Shown here: positions 24,915 through 34,621 of the stretch, piece by piece
Layout of the letters: each line of letters opens with the position of its first letter
How positions within the stretch are numbered: position 1 is the stretch's first letter
Origin: an uncultured Victivallales bacterium
GTDB lineage: Bacteria; Verrucomicrobiota; Lentisphaeria; Oligosphaerales; JAFGRS01
Length of the DNA stretch: 63,454 nucleotides
Direction of reading: 5' to 3'
Assembly (NCBI GenBank): GCA_903837355.1
Contig: CAILUI010000462.1
Span: forward strand, 1-63,454
Notes under the pieces: generated by a model
Told to the model about the DNA's origin: nothing
Databases searched by the model: none
Seen by the model: the letters and a program-made list of their open reading frames with translations, nothing else
Made by a program: the position numbers and the translations under genes

Positions 24915-27900
24915 TTACGGGGCGGGCGCCGGAACTGCCTTGGGGCGCCAGTCGGGCAGGGTTGCCGGCGTCGTGACCACCGGCCAGGTGGCCCGGTAGG
25001 TGTCGGCGTACAGGCCGATCTCGTCCAGCGGGATGGGCCGGAAGCCGACCGTGGCCAGGAGGGGCGCCCCAGGCTGCAGGCGGAAGTCGCCGGCGGCCGC
25101 GTCCACGAAACCCGGATCCGTGTCCGGAAAGACCCCGTTCTCGAACAGATCCAGGGTTGCCTGGTTCCCGGTAACGACTCGCCCGCAGCGGTAGAACACA
25201 TTACGCCAGAGGTGATTGATACCGGTGGCAACCATCATGGTCGCCACTTCCGGGTAGCGTGACAGGTAGAGGTCGCTGGTGTAGAAATCGGCCGGTTTCT
25301 GGCCATCCTCGATCAGCTTCCAGACGCTATTGCCCGGATGCCAGCCCCCACTCACGCCCTGTTTGCAGTCGGCGAAGAGGTTATTGTCCATGATGTTGTC
25401 GCGGCCGCTGTTCATCTGGATGGCCCCGAAGTTACCGTTGGCGCTGCGGTAGAAGACATTGCTGTAGACGAGCATGCCGCTGATGGCATCGTCGAAGCGG
25501 ATGCCGGCCTGGCCATGCACCGCGCCCTCGCTGCCGGTCTTGCCCACGTGGCGGAAACGGTTGTAGCGGAAGATCACCCCGCGGAAGGTCGGGTTGCGGA
25601 ACAACTCCATGGCGCCCTGATCATCCGATTCCTGAACGGCGCTATGCACCTCGTTGAACTCGATGAGATGATCATTGCCCTCGATACGCATGACGCTGCT
25701 GGGGCAGTCGTACATCAGATTGTGGGCAACGCGATGCCCCACCCCCTCGAGCTGGATCGCAGGCGTATAGGTGCGGTCGATGCGGCCGAAAGCGTGGATG
25801 CGGCAATTCTCGACCGTGTGCGCGCCCGGAGTGAGCGTCTCACGGTCACCGCCGCTGACCTCGGTCGCGCGCCGCCCGATCATGTGGATGTCGCACCCCA
25901 GCAGCATATTGCGGCTACCACCGCTGACCATGATGCCATTCCCGGCCAGGCGCTTGACGGTGCAGCCCGCCACCAGGCAGCGCTCGCTGTCGGTGATGAC
26001 GATGCCATTCCCACGGGCCAGGTCGAAGACGAGCCCCTCGAAGCGCACATCGGCAACCTGGTCGAGGGTCACCATCGGCGTCGAGAGCAGGCCGACCTCC
26101 ACCACCGCGGCCGCGAGGTCCGTCGGGGGGTACAGGTACAGCATCCCCGTGCTGCGATTCAGGTACCACTCGCCGGGTTGGTCGATCTCCTCGAGCAGGT
26201 TAAAGACGTAGTAGATGATCCCCTGCCCCGCGTCCATGCCGCCGCCGTACTCGTAGGGTGCCGCGGTGGTGATCGTGTGCGCGGTGGTGTCGATCGCCCC
26301 CACCTTGATGGCCGCGTCGGCCCACAGATAACGGAAGTAGCCAAAGAGCCAGACGTCCTCCGCTTGCCCCCAGCGGGCGTGGCGGTCGGACTCGTACCCC
26401 AGCACCGCCGGCTTGCCCTCAGCCTTGGAGCCGGGCTCGACGAGCGACGTGATGCGGACGAAACCCTGGTTCGGCCAGCGTGCCGGAGTCTGCGGGTGGC
26501 CATTGACGTAGACCTCCAGCGTCGGCGGCGAGGGCGGTTGCCCGAAACCGCGTACCCGGAGTTCGCCGTAGTCGGTGATTCCCAGCGCCTTGAGATCGCA
26601 CTGCAGGACCTTGCCCCGCGCCTCCGCCGGCAGACGGTCCAGGATCGCGCGCTCCGTCACCGGAACGAACCCTGACAGCCGGGCGCCGCCGTAGAACACC
26701 GCCTTGCCAGGCTCGTCGGCGCGATAGACGACCGGTCCGGCCGCGGTCCCCGAATCTGCCGCCGTCAGGGCCAGAGTCTCGGTCACCGTGTACTCGCCGG
26801 CACGGATACGTACAACGATGGGCCCCGCGGTCCCACGGGCCCGCAGCGCACGCACCGCGTCACGCGCTCTGCCCAGGCTGGCGAAAGGCCGCTGGGCGGT
26901 GCCGTCCTGGGCGTCGTCACCCTGCGGGGCGACGAAGACCTCGGCCGCAACGGGCGGCAGCGCCGGCACCGCCGTGCGCGACGCCAGGGGGTCACGGGCA
27001 GGAAGGCCACGGCTCAAACGCTCAAGTTCGCGACGACATTCCGTGGCCTCGAAGCGGTGCACGTCGGGATACGTCGCCGTGGCCGCGATGGTCTCGTACT
27101 CGCTGGCCGCGGCGACCGTATCGCCCACGGCTACATAGCTTTGCGCAAGGCGCAGATGCGCGTAGCTGCGCAGGGGGGCCGGCGCCGTCGTGACCGCGAG
27201 CACCTTGGCGTAGGCGGCACGCACCGCCGCAAAGTCCGACGCCGCCCAGGCCTGGTTCGCGACGGCCATCGTCTCGCTGAGTTGTTCACGCACTTCCATC
27301 GCCGCAGCCTCCGGGGATTCGCTGACCTTGAACGTATCTTTCCGCGCCGTGAATTCCTGGCGCACTTCGGCCCGGGCGAGTGCCCGGCGGTAGACCTTCA
27401 CCTCGTCCATGAGCCCCCAGTAGTTGTGCCAGCCATTGCCGAGGGTGAGTTCGCCACTCAGGCCGAAATCGCCGGCAAACCCCGGGGGCAGATCGGTCGG
27501 GCCCTGGGCCACGCCGTTGATATACATCGCGATCTGCCCTGCCGCACGGTCGCAGGCAAGGGCCACATGCGCCCACTCACCCGTTCGCAGCGCCAAGGCC
27601 GCGCCGGCGCCTGCCGAGACTGCCTGGCCAGCGCCGTCCTTGTAGCAGAAATAGCACGAGAGGGCGCCGTTGCCCATCAGGTCGATGACCAGGTAGGCGT
27701 CCGGGTATTGCCCGAAGGCGAAGACGCGGCGCTGGTTCTGCCGGTCCTCGATGGTGAACTGAGTCGGCTGCAGCCAGGCCATGAAGGTCCAGGAGCCGGT
27801 GCCGAAACGCAAGGGCTCTGGCACGGTGACGGTCAGCAGCCGTTGCGGCGTGCCGTCGAAGAGCAGTGCCTGCCCGGCGGGCGATGCCGTCCACGCCGCG

Positions 27901-28055
27901 GTCACGGCGCCGTCCAGCCCATTGCCAGACACGTCCTTTGTCGTGGCGCCGCTGCCCTCGTCGAAGGTCCAATGCAGGAGCAGATCCTTCTCGGCAGCCA
28001 CGGCCAGGCTGGCAGCCAGCAGCAGAACCATGGAGGCAATACCAGAGCGGGTCAT
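24915..28055 (-). CDS. Secreted LamG and parallel beta-helix protein
   Basis: A 1046-residue secreted protein. A signal peptide (MTRSGIASMVLLLAASLAVA) is followed by a LamG/concanavalin-like domain (about 22-215; LLLHWTFDEGSGATTKDVSG), a TPR-like helical linker (220-330), and a right-handed beta-helix (345 onward) that opens VFVAPQGDDAQDGTAQRPFA and carries coils such as NGIVITDSERCLVAGCTVKR and NLMYDCPSSVMRIEGNDHLI. This is a polysaccharide lyase or hydrolase-like plan; I see no catalytic triad that fixes the family. The frame runs on to 29354, but the ATG at 28055 has AAGGAG 7 bases upstream and a signal peptide, so it is the start. Confidence 0.88.
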   Translation of the reverse strand: MTRSGIASMVLLLAASLAVAAEKDLLLHWTFDEGSGATTKDVSGNGLDGAVTAAWTASPAGQALLFDGTPQRLLTVTVPEPLRFGTGSWTFMAWLQPTQFTIEDRQNQRRVFAFGQYPDAYLVIDLMGNGALSCYFCYKDGAGQAVSAGAGAALALRTGEWAHVALACDRAAGQIAMYINGVAQGPTDLPPGFAGDFGLSGELTLGNGWHNYWGLMDEVKVYRRALARAEVRQEFTARKDTFKVSESPEAAAMEVREQLSETMAVANQAWAASDFAAVRAAYAKVLAVTTAPAPLRSYAHLRLAQSYVAVGDTVAAASEYETIAATATYPDVHRFEATECRRELERLSRGLPARDPLASRTAVPALPPVAAEVFVAPQGDDAQDGTAQRPFASLGRARDAVRALRARGTAGPIVVRIRAGEYTVTETLALTAADSGTAAGPVVYRADEPGKAVFYGGARLSGFVPVTERAILDRLPAEARGKVLQCDLKALGITDYGELRVRGFGQPPSPPTLEVYVNGHPQTPARWPNQGFVRITSLVEPGSKAEGKPAVLGYESDRHARWGQAEDVWLFGYFRYLWADAAIKVGAIDTTAHTITTAAPYEYGGGMDAGQGIIYYVFNLLEEIDQPGEWYLNRSTGMLYLYPPTDLAAAVVEVGLLSTPMVTLDQVADVRFEGLVFDLARGNGIVITDSERCLVAGCTVKRLAGNGIMVSGGSRNMLLGCDIHMIGRRATEVSGGDRETLTPGAHTVENCRIHAFGRIDRTYTPAIQLEGVGHRVAHNLMYDCPSSVMRIEGNDHLIEFNEVHSAVQESDDQGAMELFRNPTFRGVIFRYNRFRHVGKTGSEGAVHGQAGIRFDDAISGMLVYSNVFYRSANGNFGAIQMNSGRDNIMDNNLFADCKQGVSGGWHPGNSVWKLIEDGQKPADFYTSDLYLSRYPEVATMMVATGINHLWRNVFYRCGRVVTGNQATLDLFENGVFPDTDPGFVDAAAGDFRLQPGAPLLATVGFRPIPLDEIGLYADTYRATWPVVTTPATLPDWRPKAVPAPAP

Positions 28056-28136
28056 CGTGCATCTCCTTGCCGGGGTTGGGTACGCTGCTACGGTAATGCG
28101 GGCGGGCCGGCCTGTCCAGCCTCGCCGCTTCGCCGC

Positions 28137-28164
28137 TTGATTCACTCTGCCCGACTTGTATGTT
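28137..28164 (+). promoter_or_regulatory. Putative promoter for the Gfo/Idh/MocA gene
   Basis: TTGATT (28137-28142), 16-base spacer, TATGTT (28159-28164), about 100 bases before the ATG, in the 213-bp divergent region shared with the beta-helix gene. Confidence 0.5.
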
Positions 28165-28268
28165 GTCTGCGCCGGGAGGCTCCCGGCAGGTGATTCGCCC
28201 CGGCCGCAGCGGCCGGGGCTATCCCTGGCCAGAGCGCCCGCAGGGGTCGGCAAAAGATAGGACAGGGA

Positions 28269-29342
28269 ATGACCAAGGACAGGCTTGGCTTTGGGATTCT
28301 CGGCGCCGGTCTGGTAGCGCCTTTCCACGCCAAAGGGATCGTGCATGCCGACGGCGGCGAACTGATCGCCTTCTGCGACCTCGACCAAGGCCGCGTCCAG
28401 CGCCTGGCTACGGAGTATGGCGTGCAGGCCTATTCCAGCCTCGCTGAGATGCTCGCCGACCCGCGCGTCGACATCGTCAACGTCGCCCTGCCGAACCACC
28501 TGCACTACGACGCGGTGATGGCGTGCGCGGCCGCCGGCAAGCACGTTCTGACCGAGAAGCCGCCGGCGATGACCCTGCGCGAAACCGACGCGATGGTGGC
28601 CGCGTGTCGCCAGGCGGGCGTGCGCTTCGGCTGTACGGTACAGTGCCGCGTGCGCAAGGCCATCCAGGCCATCCGCGGCGCCGTCGAAGCAGGGCGCTTC
28701 GGGGCGTTGCTGCATGCCGATGCCTACATGAAGTGGTTCCGCCCGGCCGAGTACTACCGCCAGGATGCCTGGCGCAGCCTCCGCCGGGCCGGCGCCGGCG
28801 TGACCGTCCAGCACGCCTTCCACTACATCGATCTGTTGCAGTACATCGCCGGACCCGCGGCGCGGGTCCAGGCACAGATGACCAATCTGGCCCACCCCGG
28901 CGTCGAGCTTGAGGACACACTGCTCGCCTTCATCCAGTTCACGTCCGGCGCTCAGGGGGTGGTGGAAGCCTCCACCGCGCTGTGGCCGGGAACCGATGTG
29001 CGGATCGAGATCAACGGCACCGACGGCACGGCCATCATGTCCGGCGAGCGGGTGGTCGCCTGGCAGTTCCGAGAGGACCGTCCCGAGGATCAGGAAATCC
29101 GAACCTATGGCAGTGTCGCGCAGGCCACCGGGGCCAGCAGCGCTACCGCTTTCGGCTTTGCCGACCACCAGGTGGTCATCCAGGATATGATCGATGCCAT
29201 CCGCGAGCAGCGCGACGTCGTCATCCCGGTGGCCACGGTGCGCCCGACCCTGGAAATCGTCCTGGCCATGTACCAGGCCGCGGCGCGGCGGACGACCGTC
29301 GAACTGCCCGTGACCGACGACGACTCCGTGTGGAGCGCCTGA
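28269..29342 (+). CDS. Gfo/Idh/MocA family oxidoreductase
   Basis: A 357-residue NAD(P)-dependent sugar oxidoreductase. The Rossmann fold starts MTKDRLGFGILGAGLVAPFH with GxGxxA-like GAGLVA; HVLTEKPPAMT is the conserved EKP motif. HAFHYIDLLQYIAGP supplies the usual substrate-side His. The enzymes oxidise or epimerise sugars and inositols; substrate not predictable here. It is divergent from the beta-helix gene and probably processes a released sugar (inference). AGGGA precedes the ATG. Confidence 0.93.
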   Translation: MTKDRLGFGILGAGLVAPFHAKGIVHADGGELIAFCDLDQGRVQRLATEYGVQAYSSLAEMLADPRVDIVNVALPNHLHYDAVMACAAAGKHVLTEKPPAMTLRETDAMVAACRQAGVRFGCTVQCRVRKAIQAIRGAVEAGRFGALLHADAYMKWFRPAEYYRQDAWRSLRRAGAGVTVQHAFHYIDLLQYIAGPAARVQAQMTNLAHPGVELEDTLLAFIQFTSGAQGVVEASTALWPGTDVRIEINGTDGTAIMSGERVVAWQFREDRPEDQEIRTYGSVAQATGASSATAFGFADHQVVIQDMIDAIREQRDVVIPVATVRPTLEIVLAMYQAAARRTTVELPVTDDDSVWSA

Positions 29343-29429
29343 CCCGGCCGGCATGACGCCGTACGGGGACGTAGAGAGAGAATCGCGTAGTGCGGGTCCG
29401 GCGAGTGGGCGGACCGCGGGAGAGCGAAC

Positions 29430-30605
29430 ATGAGACGGTGGCTCACCAACGCTGAGCGCTGGAGTGGACGGGCGGTCCTCGCGCTAATGCTGGCGTGCGT
29501 TCTTTGCGGCGCTCAGCCGGAACCCGCCACGCCGACCCCTGGGGGCGCCCAGCCCGTCGCCGCCGACGGCACGACGCCCGCAACCGCGCCGGCCGGGATC
29601 GCCGTGCTTCCCCAGAAGGGCATCGTCACGGCGAACATCCTGGTGGTTCGCGCCCGACCGGCGCCGCACTACGAACGCATCGGCCAGTTCGCCCGCGGCG
29701 ACCAGGTCAACATCGTTGGCGGCAACGCCGACTGGTACGAGGTCCAGGTGCCGGCCGACACCCGCGCCTGGATCGCGGCCCAATACCTGAACGCCGAGGG
29801 ACTGGTGAGCGCAGACCAGGTGCGACTGCACTCCGGGCCGGGGCTCGTGTTCACCACCTTCTGCTCGGCCAAGAAGGGGACCAAGTTGGAGGTCCTCGGC
29901 CCGCCGGTGGACGGCTGGCAGCAGGTGCGCGCGCCGGCCGATGCCAGCGCCTGGATCAGCCGCGCCTATGTCAGCACTCCCGAACCCGAAACCCCGGCCC
30001 CTGCCGTCGCCGCGGACACTGCCGCCCCCGCCGAGCCCCAGCCTGAAGCCCCGGCCCCCGTCGTGGCCAAGCCCGAAGCCCCCGTCGCGGCCGTCGCCCC
30101 GCCCCCAGAGCCCGCGCCCGCAGCCCCCGCCCCCGTCGCGGCGACGGACACTGCTGCCCCCGCCGAGCCCCAGCCCGAAACTCCGGCCCCAGCCGTCGCC
30201 TCGCCCGCCCCGATCGTCGAGGACGCGATCGCACCCACCGAGATTGAAACCGCGCCCATCGCAGCGCCCCCAACCGCGGCCGCCCCGGCCCCTGAGAACA
30301 CGCCACCCCCAGCCGCGGCCACCCCGGTGATCGTCCCCACGACGCCGCCGCCGGATGCGCCGATCATCATGAAGGAGGGAGTGCTCATCTCGCTCAAGAG
30401 CCAGGCGTCCGAACTGGCCAGTCACGTGCTCTGCATGCGCGTCGGCACGACCGCCTACCCCGTCTGCTACCTCAAGAGCACTCGCCTCGACCTGACCGAA
30501 TGGGAGAACCGCGAGGTTCGCGTCTACGGCCGTGAACTGCGCCTCCCCGGCTGGAGCCTGGGCGTCCTGCACGTTCACAGCATCCAGGTCAACCTCAAGC
30601 CGTAA
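29430..30605 (+). CDS. Exported SH3-domain protein with Pro/Ala-rich linker
   Basis: A 391-residue protein. A signal peptide (VLALMLACVLCGAQ) leads to two bacterial SH3 domains (about 60-120 and 121-180; GIVTANILVVRARPAPHYER, VQVPADTRAWIAAQYLNAEG, DQVRLHSGPGLVFTTF). Residues 185-305 are a low-complexity Pro/Ala/Glu region with internal repeats of AAPAEPQPE and PAPVVA, probably a cell-wall-spanning linker. The C-terminal 75 residues form a small beta domain (VLISLKSQASELASHVLCMR, VRVYGRELRLPGWSLGVLHV) resembling an OB-like fold. SH3b domains commonly bind peptidoglycan. In the 260 bp that follow I see a TTGACA at 30832 without a convincing -10 box. Confidence 0.8.
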   Translation: MRRWLTNAERWSGRAVLALMLACVLCGAQPEPATPTPGGAQPVAADGTTPATAPAGIAVLPQKGIVTANILVVRARPAPHYERIGQFARGDQVNIVGGNADWYEVQVPADTRAWIAAQYLNAEGLVSADQVRLHSGPGLVFTTFCSAKKGTKLEVLGPPVDGWQQVRAPADASAWISRAYVSTPEPETPAPAVAADTAAPAEPQPEAPAPVVAKPEAPVAAVAPPPEPAPAAPAPVAATDTAAPAEPQPETPAPAVASPAPIVEDAIAPTEIETAPIAAPPTAAAPAPENTPPPAAATPVIVPTTPPPDAPIIMKEGVLISLKSQASELASHVLCMRVGTTAYPVCYLKSTRLDLTEWENREVRVYGRELRLPGWSLGVLHVHSIQVNLKP

Positions 30606-30865
30606 CCCGCCCGGAGAGTAGCGCCAGGGCGGCCACTCAGGTAGGCTTCCTGGAACCCGCAACCCCTGCAGTCTCGCCTCGGTATGCCTGACCACAGCCG
30701 GGGGCTGGGCTGGCACCCGCCATCCGCTCGGCCCCAGACCGAGCCTCGGCGGGTCCCTCCCTACATCGCCTGCCGCAACGTGGCGTCCCGTTGGCCACTC
30801 ACGCTCAGCGAGGCTAGGTTACTGACTCTTGTTGACATCGTGCGACAATTGCGACGAGTACGGCT

Positions 30866-32776
30866 GTGACCTCGCCTCTCCAACCGCTGTCGACCAGCGC
30901 GCCGTCTGGGCTCTCCTCGTGGGGGCTCGTGCGGCGCTTGCTGTCCTTGGCGTGGCACTACCGCGGGGGGTGCATCCGCGTCGTCGGCCTGCAGGTCATC
31001 CTGCTGAGTTTCGGCCTGGCGGGGCTCGGCCTGACGGGCGTCGGCATCGATGTGGTGAGGACGGCCATGCAGCCGGGCTCGGCAGCGCCGCATTGGCCTT
31101 TCGGCTTCACGCCCCCGCCGGCGTGGACCCCGTGGCAGACCTTGGTGGTGATCTCAGCCGCAATCCTGGGGCTGGCGTTGGCCCGCTCGGCGCTGAACTG
31201 CGCCTACTCGATGGCGGTGGCCGGGCTGGTACAGGGCGAGATCGTCACCGCCCTGCGGGCCCAGGTGTACGATAAGCTGCAGCGTCTAAGCTTCCGTTTC
31301 TTCGATGCCAATGCCAGCAGCTCGCTCATTAACCGGGTGACGCGGGATGTGCAGGCAACGCGCCTTTTCATCGACGGCGTCCTGATCCAGAGCCTGATCA
31401 TGGGCCTGTCGCTGATCGTCTACGTCATCTACATGGGCAGCATCCATGTCGGACTGACCCTGGCCTGCCTGGCCACCACGCCGTTGCTGTGGGTTATCAG
31501 CGTCCGCTTCTCGCGCCAGGTCCGGCCCGCCTACCGCAAGAACCGTGAACTCGTGGACCGCCTCGTGACCGTGCTCAGCGAGAGCGTCCAGGGCATCGCC
31601 GTAATCAAAGGCTTCGCCCGCGAACCGCACACGCTGCGGCGCTTCGCGGCGGCCAACGTGGAGGTGCGTGACCAAAACTTCTGGATCTTCGGGCGCGTGA
31701 CCACCTTTGGGCCGCTGATCACCTTCATCTCGCAGCTCAATCTGGTAGTGCTGCTGGCCTTCGGCGGCTACCTCGTCATGCGCAGCGGCCTGCCCCTGGG
31801 CACCGGCCTGATCGTCTTCGCCGGATTGCTGCAGCAGTTCTCCGGCCAGGTGGCCAACCTCTCCAACCTGGCCAACAGCATCCAGGAGTCGCTGACCGGT
31901 GCCCGCCGCGTCTTCGAGGTGATCGATACCCCGGTGGAGATCCTCAGCGCGCCCCAGGCCCGGCGCCTGGCACCACGCCTGCCCTGTGCGGTCGAGTTCG
32001 AGCATGTCCGCTTCGGGTACGATCCGGAAGCGCCCGTGCTGCGCGACGTCAGTTTCGCCGTACAACCGGGCCAGTGCGTGGCCATCCTCGGCGCGACCGG
32101 CGCTGGCAAGAGCACGCTGCTCAGCCTGATCCCGCGCTTCTACGATCCCGACGCCGGGCACGTCCGGGTCAACGGCACCGATGTGCGTGACCTGCACCTC
32201 GACGACCTGCGCCGCAATGTCGGCATCGTCTTCCAGGAGAACTTCCTGTTCAGTAACTCGGTGGCGGCCTGCATCGCCTTCGGCCGGCCCGAGGCCACCC
32301 GCGAGCAGATCGAGCGGGCGGCGCGGGTGGCGGCGGCACACCGTTTCATCGAGAAACTCCCGCACGGCTACGACACGGTGGTCGGCGAGAACGGCAAAGG
32401 CCTCTCTGGCGGGCAGCGCCAACGCCTGGCTATCGCCCGCGCGATCCTGCTCGAACCCAGCATCCTGCTGCTCGACGACCCTACCGCCGCCATCGACTCG
32501 CAGACCGAGCATGAGATCCTGGAAGCGATGGAGAGCGCCATGGACGGGCGCACCACCTTCGTCGTCGCCCATCGCCTCAGTACCCTGCGCCGGGCCGACT
32601 TCATCCTGGTCCTGGAGAACGGCCGCATCATCCAGGCCGGCCGTCACGCCGAGTTGGCCGAGCAGAAGGGCCCCTACCGCTGGATCATCGCCCACCAGCT
32701 CACCGACGAGGAGACGCGCCGACTGCTGGCCGCCCCGCCGGGCGTCTCAGCCCTGGCCGCGGGGGGCCTCCCATGA
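30866..32776 (+). CDS. Heterodimeric ABC exporter subunit A (degenerate ATP site)
   Basis: A 636-residue half-transporter with six membrane helices (about 35-335) fused to an ATPase. Walker A GATGAGKST is at 409-417, signature LSGGQ at 513-517 and H569 in VVAHRLS. Walker B is LLLDD (534-538): the catalytic Glu is Asp538. This swap is known from TM287, BmrC-like and other heterodimeric exporters in which one ATP site is inactive. The start is GTG at 30866. The stop overlaps the next gene by 4 bp (ATGA), so A and B are coupled. Likely an exporter of lipids, peptides or drugs. Confidence 0.93.
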   Translation: MTSPLQPLSTSAPSGLSSWGLVRRLLSLAWHYRGGCIRVVGLQVILLSFGLAGLGLTGVGIDVVRTAMQPGSAAPHWPFGFTPPPAWTPWQTLVVISAAILGLALARSALNCAYSMAVAGLVQGEIVTALRAQVYDKLQRLSFRFFDANASSSLINRVTRDVQATRLFIDGVLIQSLIMGLSLIVYVIYMGSIHVGLTLACLATTPLLWVISVRFSRQVRPAYRKNRELVDRLVTVLSESVQGIAVIKGFAREPHTLRRFAAANVEVRDQNFWIFGRVTTFGPLITFISQLNLVVLLAFGGYLVMRSGLPLGTGLIVFAGLLQQFSGQVANLSNLANSIQESLTGARRVFEVIDTPVEILSAPQARRLAPRLPCAVEFEHVRFGYDPEAPVLRDVSFAVQPGQCVAILGATGAGKSTLLSLIPRFYDPDAGHVRVNGTDVRDLHLDDLRRNVGIVFQENFLFSNSVAACIAFGRPEATREQIERAARVAAAHRFIEKLPHGYDTVVGENGKGLSGGQRQRLAIARAILLEPSILLLDDPTAAIDSQTEHEILEAMESAMDGRTTFVVAHRLSTLRRADFILVLENGRIIQAGRHAELAEQKGPYRWIIAHQLTDEETRRLLAAPPGVSALAAGGLP

Positions 32777-34593
32777 GCGCCAAACCGCGCCTGACCCTCA
32801 CCCAGTTCCAGCGCGCTGACGACGTTGAAGTCGAGGAGCGCCCCCTCGACGTGCGCCTGATCCGGCGCCTGTTCACCTACACAGGACGCTATGCGCGGAC
32901 GCGGAACACCCTCTTCTGCCTGGTCATCATCCGCGCCATCCAGTTGCCCAGCCTGGCCTGGGTCCTCGGCGCTGTCATCACCGGCCCCATCAGCCGTGGC
33001 GACCTGCACGGCACGCTGCTCGGCGCCGCCGGTTTCGCCGCGCTGACGGCCGTGACCCAGTTCACCCTGCACTTCCGGCACCTGCTGGCCATGCGCCTGG
33101 GCGAGTCCGTGGTCCACGATCTGCGCACGGCCCTCTGTACCCACCTGCTCACTATGCCCATGAGCTTCTTCCACCGCGAGAAGCTCGGCCGCATCATCAG
33201 CCGGGTGACCTCCGACATCGAGGCGGTCCGTGCCGGCGTGCAGAATGTGATGTTCGTGAGCCTGGTGCTGGGCGGCCAGATGATCGTCTCGGCGCTGTTC
33301 ATGCTGTGGTGCGACCGGGTGCTGTTCCTGGTCGTCCTCGTGCTGGCGCCAGTGATGTGGCTGATCAACCGCATGTTCCGCCAGCGCTTCAGCCGGGTCA
33401 TGCGTGCCAACCAGGAGAGTTTCAGCCGCCTGACGGCCACCCTGGCCGAATCGGTCAACGGCATCCGCGTCACCCAGGGCTTCGTGCGCCAGGATGTCAA
33501 TGCCGGCATCTTTGAGGACATGGTGGCCACCCACTCGGAGTACAACGTCGAGGTGGCGCGCACCGCGGCCATCTTCCTGCCCCTGCTGGAGTTCACCAGC
33601 CAGGTGTTTATCGCCCTGCTGCTCCTGGTCGGCGGCTACCGCGTACTCACCCCCGGCATCGACATGCCACTCAGCGATCTGGTCCACTTCTTCTTCCTCG
33701 CCGGCATCTTCTTCGAGCCGGTGCGCAGCATCGGCGATCTCTACCACCAGGCCCTCGCCGCGATGGCCGGCGCCGAACGCGTCTTCCGCGTCCTCGATAC
33801 CCCGCCGGAATGGCAGGACGACCCCGCCGCCGAAGACCTGCCCCGCCTCCACGGTCGGGTCGAGTTCAGCCAGGTCTCCTTCAGCTACACCCCGGAACGC
33901 CGCGTCTTGCACGACATCAACATCGTCGCCGAACCCGGCCAGACCATCGCCCTGGTCGGCCACACCGGCAGCGGCAAGACCACCATCATCAACCTCCTGG
34001 CCAAGTTCTACCTCCCCGGCGAGGGCGAAATCCGCATCGACGACCGCGAACTGCGCAGCGTCCGCGCCGAGTCGCTGCACCGGCAGATGGGCATCATCCA
34101 GCAGGAGAATTTCCTGTTCACCGGCACGGTCATGGACAACATCCGCCTCGGCCGCCCCGAGGCCACCGACGCCGAGGTCACCGAAGCGGCCCGGCGGCTC
34201 GACTGCCTGGATCTGCTCGAGGCCTTGCCGGACAAGCTGCAGACCGTGGTCGGCGAGCGTGGCGCCGGCCTCTCGCTCGGCCAGCGCCAACTGGTCTGCT
34301 TCGTCCGCGCCATGCTGGCCGACCCGCGCATTTTCGTCCTCGACGAGGCCACCAGCTCCGTGGATGCCGTCACCGAAGCCCGCATCCAGCGCTCCCTGGC
34401 CACCCTGATGCAGGGCCGCACCTGCTTCGTCATCGCGCACCGGCTGAGCACGATCCGCAACGCCGACCTGATCCTGGTCATGGAGCACGGCCGGATCGCC
34501 GAACGCGGTACCCACCCCCAGCTCATCGCCCGCAACGGCGTCTACGCCAACCTCTACCGCCAGTTCGTCCGCGCCACCTCCGACGAGGAGTGA
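32773..34593 (+). CDS. Heterodimeric ABC exporter subunit B
   Basis: A 606-residue half-transporter with six membrane helices (about 45-325) and an ATPase. Walker A GHTGSGKTT is at 396-404, Walker B FVLDE at 521-525 is canonical and followed by ATSSVD, the H-loop is in VIAHRLS. The signature is LSLGQ (500-504) instead of LSGGQ. Because ATP sites form between Walker motifs of one subunit and the signature of the other, this altered signature faces the Asp538 Walker B of subunit A; both changes fall in the same, degenerate site. The other site (B Walker, A LSGGQ) is complete. Confidence 0.94.
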   Translation: MSAKPRLTLTQFQRADDVEVEERPLDVRLIRRLFTYTGRYARTRNTLFCLVIIRAIQLPSLAWVLGAVITGPISRGDLHGTLLGAAGFAALTAVTQFTLHFRHLLAMRLGESVVHDLRTALCTHLLTMPMSFFHREKLGRIISRVTSDIEAVRAGVQNVMFVSLVLGGQMIVSALFMLWCDRVLFLVVLVLAPVMWLINRMFRQRFSRVMRANQESFSRLTATLAESVNGIRVTQGFVRQDVNAGIFEDMVATHSEYNVEVARTAAIFLPLLEFTSQVFIALLLLVGGYRVLTPGIDMPLSDLVHFFFLAGIFFEPVRSIGDLYHQALAAMAGAERVFRVLDTPPEWQDDPAAEDLPRLHGRVEFSQVSFSYTPERRVLHDINIVAEPGQTIALVGHTGSGKTTIINLLAKFYLPGEGEIRIDDRELRSVRAESLHRQMGIIQQENFLFTGTVMDNIRLGRPEATDAEVTEAARRLDCLDLLEALPDKLQTVVGERGAGLSLGQRQLVCFVRAMLADPRIFVLDEATSSVDAVTEARIQRSLATLMQGRTCFVIAHRLSTIRNADLILVMEHGRIAERGTHPQLIARNGVYANLYRQFVRATSDEE

Positions 34594-34621
34594 GGCGCCG
34601 CGCTCGGCGCCCGACCGCGAC

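Noticed and set aside
28056..29354. Upstream extension of the LamG/beta-helix frame over the Gfo/Idh/MocA gene.
   Set aside because: The extension has no protein-like character, overlaps a well-supported gene, and a signal peptide with a perfect ribosome site begins at 28055.
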